Positions 24,354-32,448 of a stretch of 64,000 nt of DNA are shown here, piece by piece. Both the position numbers and the translations under genes were made by a program. The first letter of the stretch is position 1, and every line of letters starts with the position of its first letter. Under the pieces are notes generated by a model, which was given only the letters and a program-made list of their open reading frames with translations, had not been told where the DNA came from and searched no databases. Source of the stretch: Actinomycetes bacterium (GTDB lineage: Bacteria > Actinomycetota > Acidimicrobiia > Acidimicrobiales > Palsa-688); NCBI GenBank assembly GCA_021787035.1, contig JAJYMM010000236.1, positions 1-64,000 on the forward strand, in the 5' to 3' direction.

Positions 24354-26616
24354 GGCCACAGAGGGGGCAAATGGTCCCGTCGTTCCTCCGCGTGCTCAGG
24401 CGGGGGAGCTAGGCGAGGGCGGGCCCGAAGGTGCCCGCCGGGCTGATCATGCAAGCGAGGCCGCAAGGCCCGCCCAGACGAGCGATGACGCAGACCTGGA
24501 GGGCATGCCTTCTCGGCACCTGCCAAGCGGTTTGGCGGCAGGTCGCCCCGCCTGGAGGAGCCTTTGGAGCGCCGTAGCCGGATGGGTCAACTCGCTGGCA
24601 TACCTTCCGAAATGGCTCGTGCTCGCTTCGGTCCTAGGGGTGATCGCCGGGTTGGGCGCGGTCGTGTTTTACGAGTGCCTCACGTTGGCGACGCATGTTT
24701 TCTTGGGGTTCCTCGGTGGTTACAAGCCTCCCACGCCGGCCGGTGAAGGCGATGCCGCCGGCTCGGCCCATTATGTCCGGGAGTGGGCGATACCGCTTGT
24801 CGTCGTGCTTGGCGGTCTGATCTCCGGCTTCCTGGTCTTTGCCTGGGCACCCGAGGCCGAGGGGCACGGGACGGACGCCGCCATCGACGCCGTCCACCAC
24901 AACCCTCGCGCCATCCGCGTCCGCGCCGTGGTCGTCAAGATAGTTGCGTCGGCCGTGACGATCGGCTCAGGCGGCTCGGGTGGCCGTGAGGGGCCTACCG
25001 CGCAGATAAGCGCGGGGTTTGGTTCGCTAATGGCCAGGGTCCTCGATCTTTCCCCCGAAGATGGGAGGATCGCGGTATCGGTGGGGATCGGTTCGGGCAT
25101 CGGCGCGATCTTCTCCGCCCCCCTCGGCGGGGCGGTCCTCGCGGCCGACATCGTCTACCGGGACGACTTCGAGTACCAGGCCCTCCTGCCTGGGACCTTC
25201 GCTTCGGTCATCGCGTACGCGATCTTCGGAGCTTTCTTCGGCTACAACCCCCTCTTCGCCATACCTGGCGGCTACCACTTGCGAGCCGTGCAGCTCGCCT
25301 GGTTTGCGATAATGGGCCTTCTTGCCGGAGCGATAGGACTGCTTTATTCGAAGTCGTTTTATGGCATCGTCTCGCTCGCCCACCGCCTTCCTTACTCGAA
25401 GAAGTTCCGGCCCGCCACCGGTGCGGTCTTCACCGGGCTGATCGCATTGGCGCTTCCTGAGGTGCTGGGCACCGGTTACGGGTGGGTCCAAAAGGGCCTT
25501 TCCGGCGAGCTTTCGCACATCCCCCTTTTTATAGTGGTCGCCTTGCCCTTTGCCCGCATCGTGGCCACGGCATTTTCGATCGGGAGCGGAGGCTCTGGAG
25601 GAGTCTTCGGTCCTGGGATGGTGATCGGCGGTTTCACTGGCCTTGCCCTTTGGAGGGTGCTCGAACCACTCGGGGCCCCGGGGCTTGGCCATGGGCCTGC
25701 ACCATTTTTGGTAGTCGGGATGATGGCTGTTTTCGGTGGGATCTCTCGTGCCCCCATTGCGGTCATGTTGATGGTCGCCGAGATGACGGGCAGCATCACG
25801 CTGCTCGCGCCTGCGATGGTGGCCGTCGCTATCGCCTGGTTCATCGTGGGCCGCGCGGGTGACAGCATTTACCGGTCCCAACTCCCAACCAGGGCCGAAT
25901 CGCCGGCTGGTCGTCTCCGCGCCGGCTTGCCGCTTCTAGCGACCCTCAGGGTCGGAGACGTCGCGGGCGAGGCCAAGCTCGTACTGAGAGAGGAGACCAC
26001 GCTTGGGGCGGCGCTCGAGTCTTTCGAGGGTTCAGATCTCCCGGGCGCGCCCGTCATTGATGCGAGGGGGAGTTACGTGGGGAGCGTGGACAGGTCCCAT
26101 CTGGAGGGCGTCGCTGCGGTGCACCCGGACCAGAAGCTTGCCGCTGCCGTCGACCCCACGACAGTCACCGTGGCGGCGGGCGCGGATATGGAGGTGGGCC
26201 TCGAGGCCCTCGTGCAGGCGGGCGGGGGCTGGGTACCCGTCACGAGCGGGGACCGCCACGTCGTAGGGATCCTCTCGGCCAGCGACCTGATAACTGGTTA
26301 CCACCGGGCTCTCGACGCCTATTCAGGTTACGTCTACAACGTGACACCTCATGCCGTCGCCGTGGAGGAGCGAGTAGGACGCCACTCTCGGGTCGCCGGT
26401 CGTCAGATCCACGAGGCCGGGTTGCCGCCCTGGTGCATGGTTGTCACCGTACAGCACAGGGGCGCAATCATTTACGCGACGGGTTCTACCGATATCGCCG
26501 TGGGCGATATCGTGAACGCCCTGGTGTCAGCTGAGCACGTGGCCGAGCTGCGCGAGCTATTGCGTGGTGATGGAGGGTCGCCTGCGCGCGACGAGGACGG
26601 ACAGACCATGGTCTGA
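24346..26616 (+). CDS. CLC chloride channel/transporter with CBS and RCK_C-like domains
   Basis: About 756 residues. A long acidic N-terminus is followed by a CLC core with GSGGSGGREGPT carrying the gating Glu, GIGSGIGAIFSAPLGGAVLA and IGSGGSGGVFGPGMVIGG. After the membrane part come two CBS-like halves (RVGDVAGEAKLVLREETTLGAAL, AVDPTTVTVAAGADMEVGL), then a last segment (EERVGRHSRVAGRQIHEAGLPPWCMVVTVQHRGAIIYATG) of the TrkA-C/RCK_C type. Ligand control by nucleotides or other metabolites is implied. ATG 24346 overlaps the TetR stop; a TTG at 24316 sits closer to the AGGGGAG site and is an alternative. Confidence 0.88.
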   Translation: MAEATEGANGPVVPPRAQAGELGEGGPEGARRADHASEAARPAQTSDDADLEGMPSRHLPSGLAAGRPAWRSLWSAVAGWVNSLAYLPKWLVLASVLGVIAGLGAVVFYECLTLATHVFLGFLGGYKPPTPAGEGDAAGSAHYVREWAIPLVVVLGGLISGFLVFAWAPEAEGHGTDAAIDAVHHNPRAIRVRAVVVKIVASAVTIGSGGSGGREGPTAQISAGFGSLMARVLDLSPEDGRIAVSVGIGSGIGAIFSAPLGGAVLAADIVYRDDFEYQALLPGTFASVIAYAIFGAFFGYNPLFAIPGGYHLRAVQLAWFAIMGLLAGAIGLLYSKSFYGIVSLAHRLPYSKKFRPATGAVFTGLIALALPEVLGTGYGWVQKGLSGELSHIPLFIVVALPFARIVATAFSIGSGGSGGVFGPGMVIGGFTGLALWRVLEPLGAPGLGHGPAPFLVVGMMAVFGGISRAPIAVMLMVAEMTGSITLLAPAMVAVAIAWFIVGRAGDSIYRSQLPTRAESPAGRLRAGLPLLATLRVGDVAGEAKLVLREETTLGAALESFEGSDLPGAPVIDARGSYVGSVDRSHLEGVAAVHPDQKLAAAVDPTTVTVAAGADMEVGLEALVQAGGGWVPVTSGDRHVVGILSASDLITGYHRALDAYSGYVYNVTPHAVAVEERVGRHSRVAGRQIHEAGLPPWCMVVTVQHRGAIIYATGSTDIAVGDIVNALVSAEHVAELRELLRGDGGSPARDEDGQTMV

Positions 26617-26678
26617 CGCGGCACAGCGAGCTCCTCCTGGCCAGTGCTCGGACCGTCAGTGAAGGCCTGTCGCCGGGT

Positions 26679-27926
26679 TCAATCAGGCAGGCGGTCGTGG
26701 AGGAAGTCGTCGTACGCGGACAGGTCGAGCAACCCGTGGCCTGAGTAATTGAAGAGGATCACCTTTTCTTTCCCCTCCTCTTTTGCGGCCAAGGCTTCGT
26801 CGATGACTGCCTTTATGGCGTGGCCGGTCTCTGGTGCCGGAACGGTGCCCTGCGTCCGCGCCCACATGACAGCCGCTTCGAAAGTCTTTGATTGTGGGTA
26901 GGCAACCGCCTCCATCCTCCCCGAGCGGACCAGGGCCGAGATGACCGGCGCGTCGCCGTGGTAGCGGAGCCCGCCAGCGTGGATAGACGGCGGTACAAAG
27001 TCGTGGCCAAGCGTGTACATGGGCAAAAGCGGCGTGAGGCCGGCGGTATCGCCGAAGTCGTACTCGAAGCGGCCGCCGGTGAGGGTCGGGCAAGAGGTGG
27101 GCTCGACCGCCAGGAGCCGTACTCCTTTGTCGGGGACGAACGGCAGGCTTATGCCGCCAAGGTTGGAACCCCCCCCGCAGCACCCGATGACTACGTCTGG
27201 GTGGTCCTCGCCTGCAAGGGCGAGCTGCGTCTTGGCTTCCTGGCCGATGACGGTCTGGTGGAGGAGGACGTGGTTGAGCACTGAACCGAGCGAGTAGTGG
27301 GTGTCGGCGCGCCCAGCGGCGTCGCGGACGGCGTCGCTGATGGCGGCGCCGAGGGAACCGGGATGGTCGGGCTTGTCAACCGGGCTCGGTACGACGTTGC
27401 CACCCCAGGTCTCCATGAGCACACGGCGGTACGGCTTTTGCTGGAAAGAGGCGCGGACCATATAGACCTTGCATTCCAGTCCGAAGAACGTCGAAGCGAG
27501 GCAGAGGGCGCTGCCCCACTGGCCTGCGCCGGTCTCCGTAGACAGCCTCTTCACCCCTTCGGCTTTGTTGTAGTAGGCCTGAGGAACGGCCGTGTTCGGC
27601 TTGTGCGAACCTGCGGGGGAGACCGACTCGTCCTTGTAGTAGATGCGGGCCGGTGTCCCGAGAGCGTTTTCGAGCCGGGTCGCTCGTATGAGTGGTGTCG
27701 GCCGCCAGAGGCGGAGCACGTCGAGCACCTCGCCAGGGATCTCTATCGAAGGCTCGGTAGAGACCTCTTGGGCGATGAGGGCCATCGGGAAAAGCGGCGC
27801 CAGGTCATCGGGGCCCACGGGCTGGCGGGTGGCGGGGTGGAGGGGTGGTTCCAGTTGCCCGGCGAGGTGGGGCAAGACGTTGAACCAAGTGGTCGGCAGC
27901 TCGGAGGGCGGGAGGTTCCAGCGCAT
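26679..27926 (-). CDS. tryptophan synthase beta-like protein, TrpB2 type
   Basis: A 415-residue PLP enzyme of the TrpB2 branch. The PLP lysine is in [11 protein letters not shown] and the phosphate-binding loop is [11 protein letters not shown]. The N-terminal extension ([21 protein letters not shown]) and the DDLAPLFP segment are TrpB2 hallmarks. TrpB2 makes Trp from indole and serine, often without TrpA; some act in indole salvage. The gene starts 13 bp after the queG stop and the two are likely co-transcribed. No other trp gene adjoins it; trpD is 16 kb away. Confidence 0.9.
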   Translation of the reverse strand: MRWNLPPSELPTTWFNVLPHLAGQLEPPLHPATRQPVGPDDLAPLFPMALIAQEVSTEPSIEIPGEVLDVLRLWRPTPLIRATRLENALGTPARIYYKDESVSPAGSHKPNTAVPQAYYNKAEGVKRLSTETGAGQWGSALCLASTFFGLECKVYMVRASFQQKPYRRVLMETWGGNVVPSPVDKPDHPGSLGAAISDAVRDAAGRADTHYSLGSVLNHVLLHQTVIGQEAKTQLALAGEDHPDVVIGCCGGGSNLGGISLPFVPDKGVRLLAVEPTSCPTLTGGRFEYDFGDTAGLTPLLPMYTLGHDFVPPSIHAGGLRYHGDAPVISALVRSGRMEAVAYPQSKTFEAAVMWARTQGTVPAPETGHAIKAVIDEALAAKEEGKEKVILFNYSGHGLLDLSAYDDFLHDRLPD

Positions 27927-27939
27927 GGGAAGGAGTCTG

Positions 27940-29190
27940 TCACAGCCGGGACGCGCATACACTTTCGCCTGCCAACGGGCGCGGGACCACTTCCTCCCGA
28001 CGCTCGAGCTCTTGGCGGACTTCCGGGGCCATCCTGGCACCCTCAGTTTGAGTGGCGTCGACGAGGTCACCTCGACCGAGCCTGAGCGCGGCCCATATGG
28101 CGTGTGCCCTCAGTAACTGGTCCGGGTGCCGTAGGTAGGAAAGTAGGGCCGCCTCCACGCCCGCGCCCAAAGGATCGGCGACGTTGCCCATGACGACCAA
28201 GGCGTTGCGACGCACGTAGCGCGGGTCCCGGGTGGGGATGTACCAGCGCCCGTAACGCTCAAGCAGTTCGGCGTCGGTCATCGACAACAGTTCCAACACG
28301 TCTACTCCGGGCCCGCCCGGGCTTTTGACGCCGCCAGCGAGGCTTGAGACATCGGCGTTCTCCCGTGACGGGGCGTTCCGAGCGGCCCGCAGGTTGACGG
28401 GGCAGGAGCTCTGGCAGTCGTCGCAGCCGTAGATGCGATCACCGAGAGCCTCCCTGTAGCCGAATGGGAACGGACCAGGCGCTTGCAGTAACCACGCGAG
28501 GCACTTTCGGGCGTCGAGGACACCCGGGCCGACAAGCGCACCGGTCGGGCACGCGACATGGCAACGCCGGCAGTTCCCACAGCCGTCCGGTACCGGGTCG
28601 TCATAGGGCAAGGGGGCGTCGGTCACCACAGAGCCGAGGACAAACCACGAACCCTTTTCAGGAAGGAGTATGTTGCAGTTTTTGCCGAACCAGCCGAGAC
28701 CGGCCCGGTGGGCCGCAGCCCGGTCGACCAATGCGTTGTCGTCGACCAGGACGCGCCCGCGCCAGCCATGGGCCCTCAGGACCCCGACCAGCGCGCTGAG
28801 CGTGGCGCGCAGGTCCGCGTAGTGGTCCTTGCGGGCATAGCGCGCGACGGTGGCCATGGGCGGGCCGGGGCCGACGGGCAGAGCGGCGGTCCTTCCTACT
28901 TCGCGGTGCTCGGGCGCAAACGGCTCGTCGCCCGAGGTCCTGGCCGGCCCGTAGGGCCAGGCGCAGACGATGAGGGAGACTGCGCCCGGCAGGGCTGCCG
29001 ACGGGTCGGTCGAGCGAAGCGGCGCTCTGTATGTGAACTGCATGCCGGCGTCGAAGCCCGCCGCCTTGCGCTCCTCGATCGCGCGCCGTGTCGGTTCCAT
29101 CGGCGACGCAGCTGCAAAGCCTATTGCCCCAACGCCCATGCCGGCCGCCTTGGCCCGGAGCTCGGCGGCGAGCCCTTCTACCGACAGCAC
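27940..29190 (-). CDS. queG: epoxyqueuosine reductase
   Basis: Last step of queuosine synthesis in tRNA: cobalamin- and Fe-S-dependent reduction of epoxyqueuosine. 416 residues with two [4Fe-4S] motifs (Cys 204, 207, 210, 214 and Cys 256, 259, 263) and the cobalamin-site segment [22 protein letters not shown] carrying the catalytic Asp region. A HEAT-like C-terminus ([30 protein letters not shown]) follows. The start is GTG 29190. With the B12-dependent nrdJ at 50.7 kb this shows reliance on cobalamin. Confidence 0.92.
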   Translation of the reverse strand: MLSVEGLAAELRAKAAGMGVGAIGFAAASPMEPTRRAIEERKAAGFDAGMQFTYRAPLRSTDPSAALPGAVSLIVCAWPYGPARTSGDEPFAPEHREVGRTAALPVGPGPPMATVARYARKDHYADLRATLSALVGVLRAHGWRGRVLVDDNALVDRAAAHRAGLGWFGKNCNILLPEKGSWFVLGSVVTDAPLPYDDPVPDGCGNCRRCHVACPTGALVGPGVLDARKCLAWLLQAPGPFPFGYREALGDRIYGCDDCQSSCPVNLRAARNAPSRENADVSSLAGGVKSPGGPGVDVLELLSMTDAELLERYGRWYIPTRDPRYVRRNALVVMGNVADPLGAGVEAALLSYLRHPDQLLRAHAIWAALRLGRGDLVDATQTEGARMAPEVRQELERREEVVPRPLAGESVCASRL

Positions 29191-29250
29191 TCGACCAGCT
29201 TGCCCGAGCGCACCAGCGTCGTGGCGCGCAACCGGTGCCGGCGCGCCGGC

Positions 29251-29279
29251 TCAACAGCCTTGCAGGTTGCCGCTACACT
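29251..29279 (+). promoter_or_regulatory. candidate promoter of the CAU tRNA
   Basis: TCAACA (29251-29256), a 17-base spacer and TACACT (29274-29279) lie about 40 bp before the tRNA. Spacing is ideal and both hexamers match consensus at four or so positions. It is the best pair in the gap between queG and the tRNA. Confidence 0.4.
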
Positions 29280-29318
29280 GAGGCTGCCTAAAACGCTCTA
29301 GCAGGTCAGACGTACTAA

Positions 29319-29391
<73 letters not shown>

Positions 29392-29481
29392 CGCTCGCAG
29401 GTAAAAAGAGCTGGTGGGAGCTAATTTCGCACTGGAGAGGCCCGATGACCTGGGCCAGCTCGGGGCAAGGGATCTGGCGGG

Positions 29482-30255
29482 TCAGGTCCTGGTGAGGTGG
29501 AGCGAGTAGGGGCCTTCTGGGCCTTGCTCGAGCGAGAACTGAGTCACGAGGACGAAACGGTCTGCCCGCACCAGCGTACGGCGCCACTCAATCGGTTCTT
29601 TGCCCGCCCTTCCCAGGCGTTCGATACTTAGGAGGGGGGCGCCGGGGACCACTTCGAGCTCACGGGCCTGGAGCGCCGTGGCGGTGGTGGCGCTCAAGGT
29701 CTCCTCCGCGCCAGTGAGCCTGAGGCCGGCGCGTTCGGCGAGGTGTTCGTAGAGGCTGCCCGAGGAGAGGTCGGCACCTAGTAGAGGCCGCGCCCGGTCC
29801 TCGGGCAGGTATGCGCGGTCCGTCGCAAGCGGCTCGTCCCCCGCCAGGCGGACGCGGTCGATGCAGAGGAGCGGTGTGTCGCTCGGCAACTGCAGGCGCC
29901 GGCTGACCGCTGCGCTCTTGCGCACGGCGACGGAACGGACGACGCTCCGCTCGCGGAGGCCCGCGGCTTCTATGGACTCGTAAAGGCTGTAAAAAGCCCC
30001 CAGCGGTTGGCGGATAGCCCTGTTTAGGCGCGGCCTTTTACCGCGTGCGGCGAGCACGGTGCCTTCGGCGCGGAGCCTCCTCACGACCTCGCGGACCGTG
30101 TTGCGGCTCACACCGTACTCGGCGACGAGCGTTAGTTCGCTCGGGAAGCTGTCGTCGAAGTCGCCCGCCTCCAGTCGTTTCCGGAGGTCATCGAGCATCT
30201 GCGCCCATAGCGGCATGGGGCTGCTGCGGTCGAGATCGCGCCGGGGCTCTGCCAC
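29482..30255 (-). CDS. GntR family regulator with UTRA domain (HutC subfamily)
   Basis: 257 residues. The winged helix-turn-helix (FPSELTLVAEYGVSRNTVREVVRRLRAEGTVLAARGKRP) is followed by a UTRA effector domain (SVVRSVAVRKSAAVSRRLQLPSDTPLLCIDRVRLAGDEPLATDRAYLPEDRA). HutC-type regulators usually sense a sugar, amino acid or antibiotic-like metabolite and repress nearby genes. The neighbour on the divergent side is a ruined MFS transporter gene, so this may be a regulator left without its target. Confidence 0.88.
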   Translation of the reverse strand: MAEPRRDLDRSSPMPLWAQMLDDLRKRLEAGDFDDSFPSELTLVAEYGVSRNTVREVVRRLRAEGTVLAARGKRPRLNRAIRQPLGAFYSLYESIEAAGLRERSVVRSVAVRKSAAVSRRLQLPSDTPLLCIDRVRLAGDEPLATDRAYLPEDRARPLLGADLSSGSLYEHLAERAGLRLTGAEETLSATTATALQARELEVVPGAPLLSIERLGRAGKEPIEWRRTLVRADRFVLVTQFSLEQGPEGPYSLHLTRT

Positions 30256-30329
30256 GACAAGAGCCTATGCGATTTATTGTCCCAGTGGAATGGGGGTACA
30301 TTCTTCTAAGCCCAAAGGCCACCAATTAC

Positions 30330-30660
30330 GCTGGAGATTATGGCTGGTCGGCGGCCTCACCGCCGTCGGGCGTTACGCGGATATGGCGGGCCGGAAGCTT
30401 TTGTACACCTATGGTTTCCTGATTTTCATTATCGGATCAGCCTTGTGCGGGCTTGCCCCAGACCTTGCCTTACTTCTTTACCTTGACGGCCCTCCAAGGG
30501 ATCGGCGCGGCGATGCTTCATGCCAATAGCTGTCGGCGAGGTGGAGGTGGCGCTCGCCTGGTTGCTCATACCGCGCAGGCGGTACCTCGTTCAGCGGACC
30601 GCGTTCGACTCGACCGGCCTGGCCGCTTTCGTGCCGGCCAAGTGCGTTATCCTTGGCCCA
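30330..30660 (+). pseudogene. remnant of a DHA2-type MFS drug transporter
   Basis: Three frames read in turn as one transporter. About 30345-30485 gives GRYADMAGRKLLYTYGFLIF and then GSALCGLAPDLALLLYL (loop 2-3 and helix 3). About 30474-30530 in another frame gives LTALQGIGAAMLHANS. From 30520 in a third frame comes VALAWLLIPRRRYL, then AFDSTGLAAFVPA, which normally lies after helix 6. So there is one frameshift, one internal deletion removing about helices 4-6, and loss of both ends. It is divergent from the GntR gene. The remnant runs into the 3' end of the next minus-strand gene. Confidence 0.75.
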
Positions 30661-31210
30661 ACCATTCCGGGGCCGCTTGGAGCAGGTACTTGCTCACGTC
30701 CAGGGCGTGGTCGAACACCTCGCAGAGCATCTCTTCGCCAGCTAGCACGCGAGCCAGGGAGACCTTCTGACGGGCGATCACCGTCAACTTTCGCTCCGGG
30801 GGATCGGTGGCCGACGGGTAGCTATCTATCGCCGACACTTCGAGGGGGAAGTCCACGCCACCGGTGCCGGCTAGGTCGATCGTGAGGCGAAGCAGGTCCG
30901 GCCCATTGGGGAGCGGTGGCAATGCCCAGGTGAAGGTGAGGGGGAAGTGGTAGTCGTCGGGAGGTTCGGCCCCTTCGGGCAGCTCTTCGACGGCGTCTTC
31001 GAAGCTGAGCAGCACCCTCGGGTCGACCTCTAGCGCGAGATGGAGGTCGAGCGGGCCGTTGCAGGCATCCTCGGGGTGCAGGTCGACCTCCCACGCCTGG
31101 TGGAGAGAGTAGGTTTCGACAAGGTGCCTTTCGTCGTGGACATGGAAGCCGTGGTCCACGGCGTGGTCTTTCAGCTCGGCGACATACCCGGCCACGTCGA
31201 TGACGGCCAT
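30647..31210 (-). CDS. unknown cytoplasmic protein
   Basis: About 187 residues from ATG 31210. Beta-rich, acidic, with segments DHGFHVHDERHLVETYSLHQAWEVDLHPEDACNGPLDLHLALEVDPRVLLSFEDAV and a well-behaved core (PLTFTWALPPLPNGPDLLRLTIDLAGTGG). No membrane segment or catalytic motif. I recall similar uncharacterised actinobacterial proteins but cannot give a function. Divergent from the inositol-phosphatase gene across 74 bp. Confidence 0.6.
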   Translation of the reverse strand: MAVIDVAGYVAELKDHAVDHGFHVHDERHLVETYSLHQAWEVDLHPEDACNGPLDLHLALEVDPRVLLSFEDAVEELPEGAEPPDDYHFPLTFTWALPPLPNGPDLLRLTIDLAGTGGVDFPLEVSAIDSYPSATDPPERKLTVIARQKVSLARVLAGEEMLCEVFDHALDVSKYLLQAAPEWLGQG

Positions 31211-31284
31211 TGTCAACAAGCTACTAGTACCTGGCATGGCCGGGGCACCCTTCCTGTGGGTTCTGCAGCTTTGGGTGGTGGGGC

Positions 31285-32052
31285 ATGGCACGCGATGTGA
31301 TCCATGTGCTCCGAGAGGCCGCCGGGGCCGTCGTGGAAGTGCTGGCCGGCCAGCGGGATTGGGGTCTTACCGGTCGGCGCGACGGTGAGTACCACCATGA
31401 CGCCGTAGCTGACGCGGCGGCGCTCGGGGTGCTCGAAGCGGCCGGCCTGGGCGTGTTCTCCGAGGAGTCGGGCCTCCACGGAGCGGACCGGCGCGTCCTG
31501 GTCGTGGTGGACCCGGTCGACGGGTCGACCAATGCTTCCCGCCACCTGGGGTGGTGGGCGGTGAGCCTCTGTGCCCTGGACTCGGCTGGCCCTCTCGCCG
31601 CCGTGGTCGTAAACCCGAGCACCGGGGAACGCTTCGAGGCGGAGAGAGGGAGAGGGGCTCGGTGTAATGGCGAGGCCATTGCGCCTAGTCGCGCGACCAA
31701 AGTCGCTGGCTCGATCATCGGCTTCAACGGGTACCCGTCACGACACCTCGGGTGGGCCCAGTACCGCTCCTTCGGCGCTGCTGCTCTCGACCTGTGTGCC
31801 GTCGCCCGGGGCGCACTCGACGGCTTCGTCGACTGCAGCGCCGACGGGCTCGCGCCCTGGGACTACCTGGGAGGCATGTTCGTGTGCTTAGAGGCGGGAG
31901 CCACCATCACCGATCTCTATGGGCGTGAGCTGGTCATTCGTGTCCCTGGCGAGCGCCGTGCCGTGGTTGGCGCGGGGACGGCCCCGCTGGCCAGCGAGCT
32001 GCTCGCGGCCCGCTTGTCCTTGCTTGCTGGCGACAGGAAAAAAATAGGTTGA
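31285..32052 (+). CDS. inositol monophosphatase family phosphatase
   Basis: 255 residues with the lithium-sensitive phosphatase fold: metal-binding Glu in GVFSEESG, the motif VVVDPVDGSTNASR with both Asp ligands, and the second Asp site near GLAPWDYLGGMFVCLEAGA. Possible substrates are inositol-1-phosphate (for phosphatidylinositol or mycothiol), histidinol phosphate or nucleotide bisphosphates; sequence alone does not decide. The last codons (Lys-Lys-Ile-Gly) coincide with the A-rich box and -35 element of the whiB7 promoter downstream. Confidence 0.88.
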   Translation: MARDVIHVLREAAGAVVEVLAGQRDWGLTGRRDGEYHHDAVADAAALGVLEAAGLGVFSEESGLHGADRRVLVVVDPVDGSTNASRHLGWWAVSLCALDSAGPLAAVVVNPSTGERFEAERGRGARCNGEAIAPSRATKVAGSIIGFNGYPSRHLGWAQYRSFGAAALDLCAVARGALDGFVDCSADGLAPWDYLGGMFVCLEAGATITDLYGRELVIRVPGERRAVVGAGTAPLASELLAARLSLLAGDRKKIG

Positions 32053-32077
32053 CTTCGCCGGACCAACATGCTGCGAT
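32038..32077 (+). promoter_or_regulatory. whiB7-type promoter with A-rich activator box
   Basis: AAAAAAATA (32038-32046) lies two bases before TTGACT (32049-32054), and TGCGAT (32072-32077) follows after a 17-base spacer. In mycobacteria, WhiB7 binds with its AT-hook just upstream of the -35 element to activate its own promoter. The same order is visible here. The box and -35 overlap the end of the upstream coding gene. The -10 match is weak, as expected for an activator-dependent promoter. Confidence 0.65.
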
Positions 32078-32121
32078 GGTAGTGGAGCAGTAGAGCGCGC
32101 GCCCGAGAGGAGGACAGCACT

Positions 32122-32325
32122 GTGATCAAGGACCAAGCACGAGGGCTGTCTGTGGCGCGCACGGGTCGCGTGGGCCGCCTTTCCTTGCGGCGGCCGTACC
32201 CGGTGGCAGCTGTCCACGCTGGCGCCAGCGGCCTCATCCGACCCCTGCCTGCCGATTCCTTTATGTCCAAGTGGTACTGCAACCCCGTGCGGCTGACGAG
32301 CCAAAGCGAGCGATTACCGAGTTGA
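32122..32325 (+). CDS. 67-codon leader ORF upstream of whiB7
   Basis: Starts at GTG 32122 with a strong AGAGGAGGA Shine-Dalgarno (core 8 bases before the start), far better than most genes here. The peptide is basic (ARTGRVGRLSLRRPYPVAA, ending SKWYCNPVRLTSQSERLPS) and resembles no protein family. Its TGA lies 23 bases before a strong terminator, with whiB7 beyond. This is the layout of the upstream ORF in mycobacterial and streptomycete whiB7 leaders, where slow translation prevents termination. It is likely a regulatory leader and not a functional protein. An internal ATG at 32263 would give a 20-residue peptide but lacks a ribosome site. Confidence 0.65.
   Translation: MIKDQARGLSVARTGRVGRLSLRRPYPVAAVHAGASGLIRPLPADSFMSKWYCNPVRLTSQSERLPS
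32173..32235 (+). promoter_or_regulatory. alternative pairing elements inside the leader ORF
   Basis: GGCCGCC (32173-32179) and GGCGGCC (32189-32195) form a 7-bp hairpin. GCGGCCTC (32228-32235) is identical to part of the 3' arm of the downstream terminator, so it can pair with GAGGCCGC (32350-32357) in the terminator's 5' arm; 32189-32195 can pair with 32352-32358. Mutually exclusive structures like these are what an attenuator needs. Pairing is read by eye and no energies were computed. Confidence 0.5.
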
Positions 32326-32348
32326 CCCTCAGATCGCAGCGAGGCTCA

Positions 32349-32386
32349 AGAGGCCGCCGGGGTACACCCCGGCGGCCTCTTTTTTT
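32349..32386 (+). terminator. strong intrinsic terminator between leader ORF and whiB7
   Basis: A perfect 14-bp stem, AGAGGCCGCCGGGG (32349-32362) with CCCCGGCGGCCTCT (32367-32380), a TACA tetraloop and seven consecutive T residues (32380-32386). It is the clearest intrinsic terminator in the window and stands 62 bases before the whiB7 start, so it must be bypassed for whiB7 transcription from the leader promoter. Confidence 0.93.
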
Positions 32387-32448
32387 CCCTGGAGCACCGG
32401 AACAGCGCAACTAGATACAACGAGTAACCGAAAGGAAAGTCAGAGAAG

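Noticed and set aside
31220-31235. Shared operator with the TetR gene (GGTACTAGTA occurs at 23563 and, on the minus strand, near 31224-31233)
   Set aside because: Only the 23564 copy is a full palindrome; the second lacks the last base and no regulatory link between the genes is apparent. It may be chance.
32263-32325. 20-codon ORF from ATG 32263 as the whiB7 leader peptide
   Set aside because: It has no ribosome-binding site, whereas the in-frame GTG at 32122 has an excellent one. Internal initiation cannot be excluded but is less likely.
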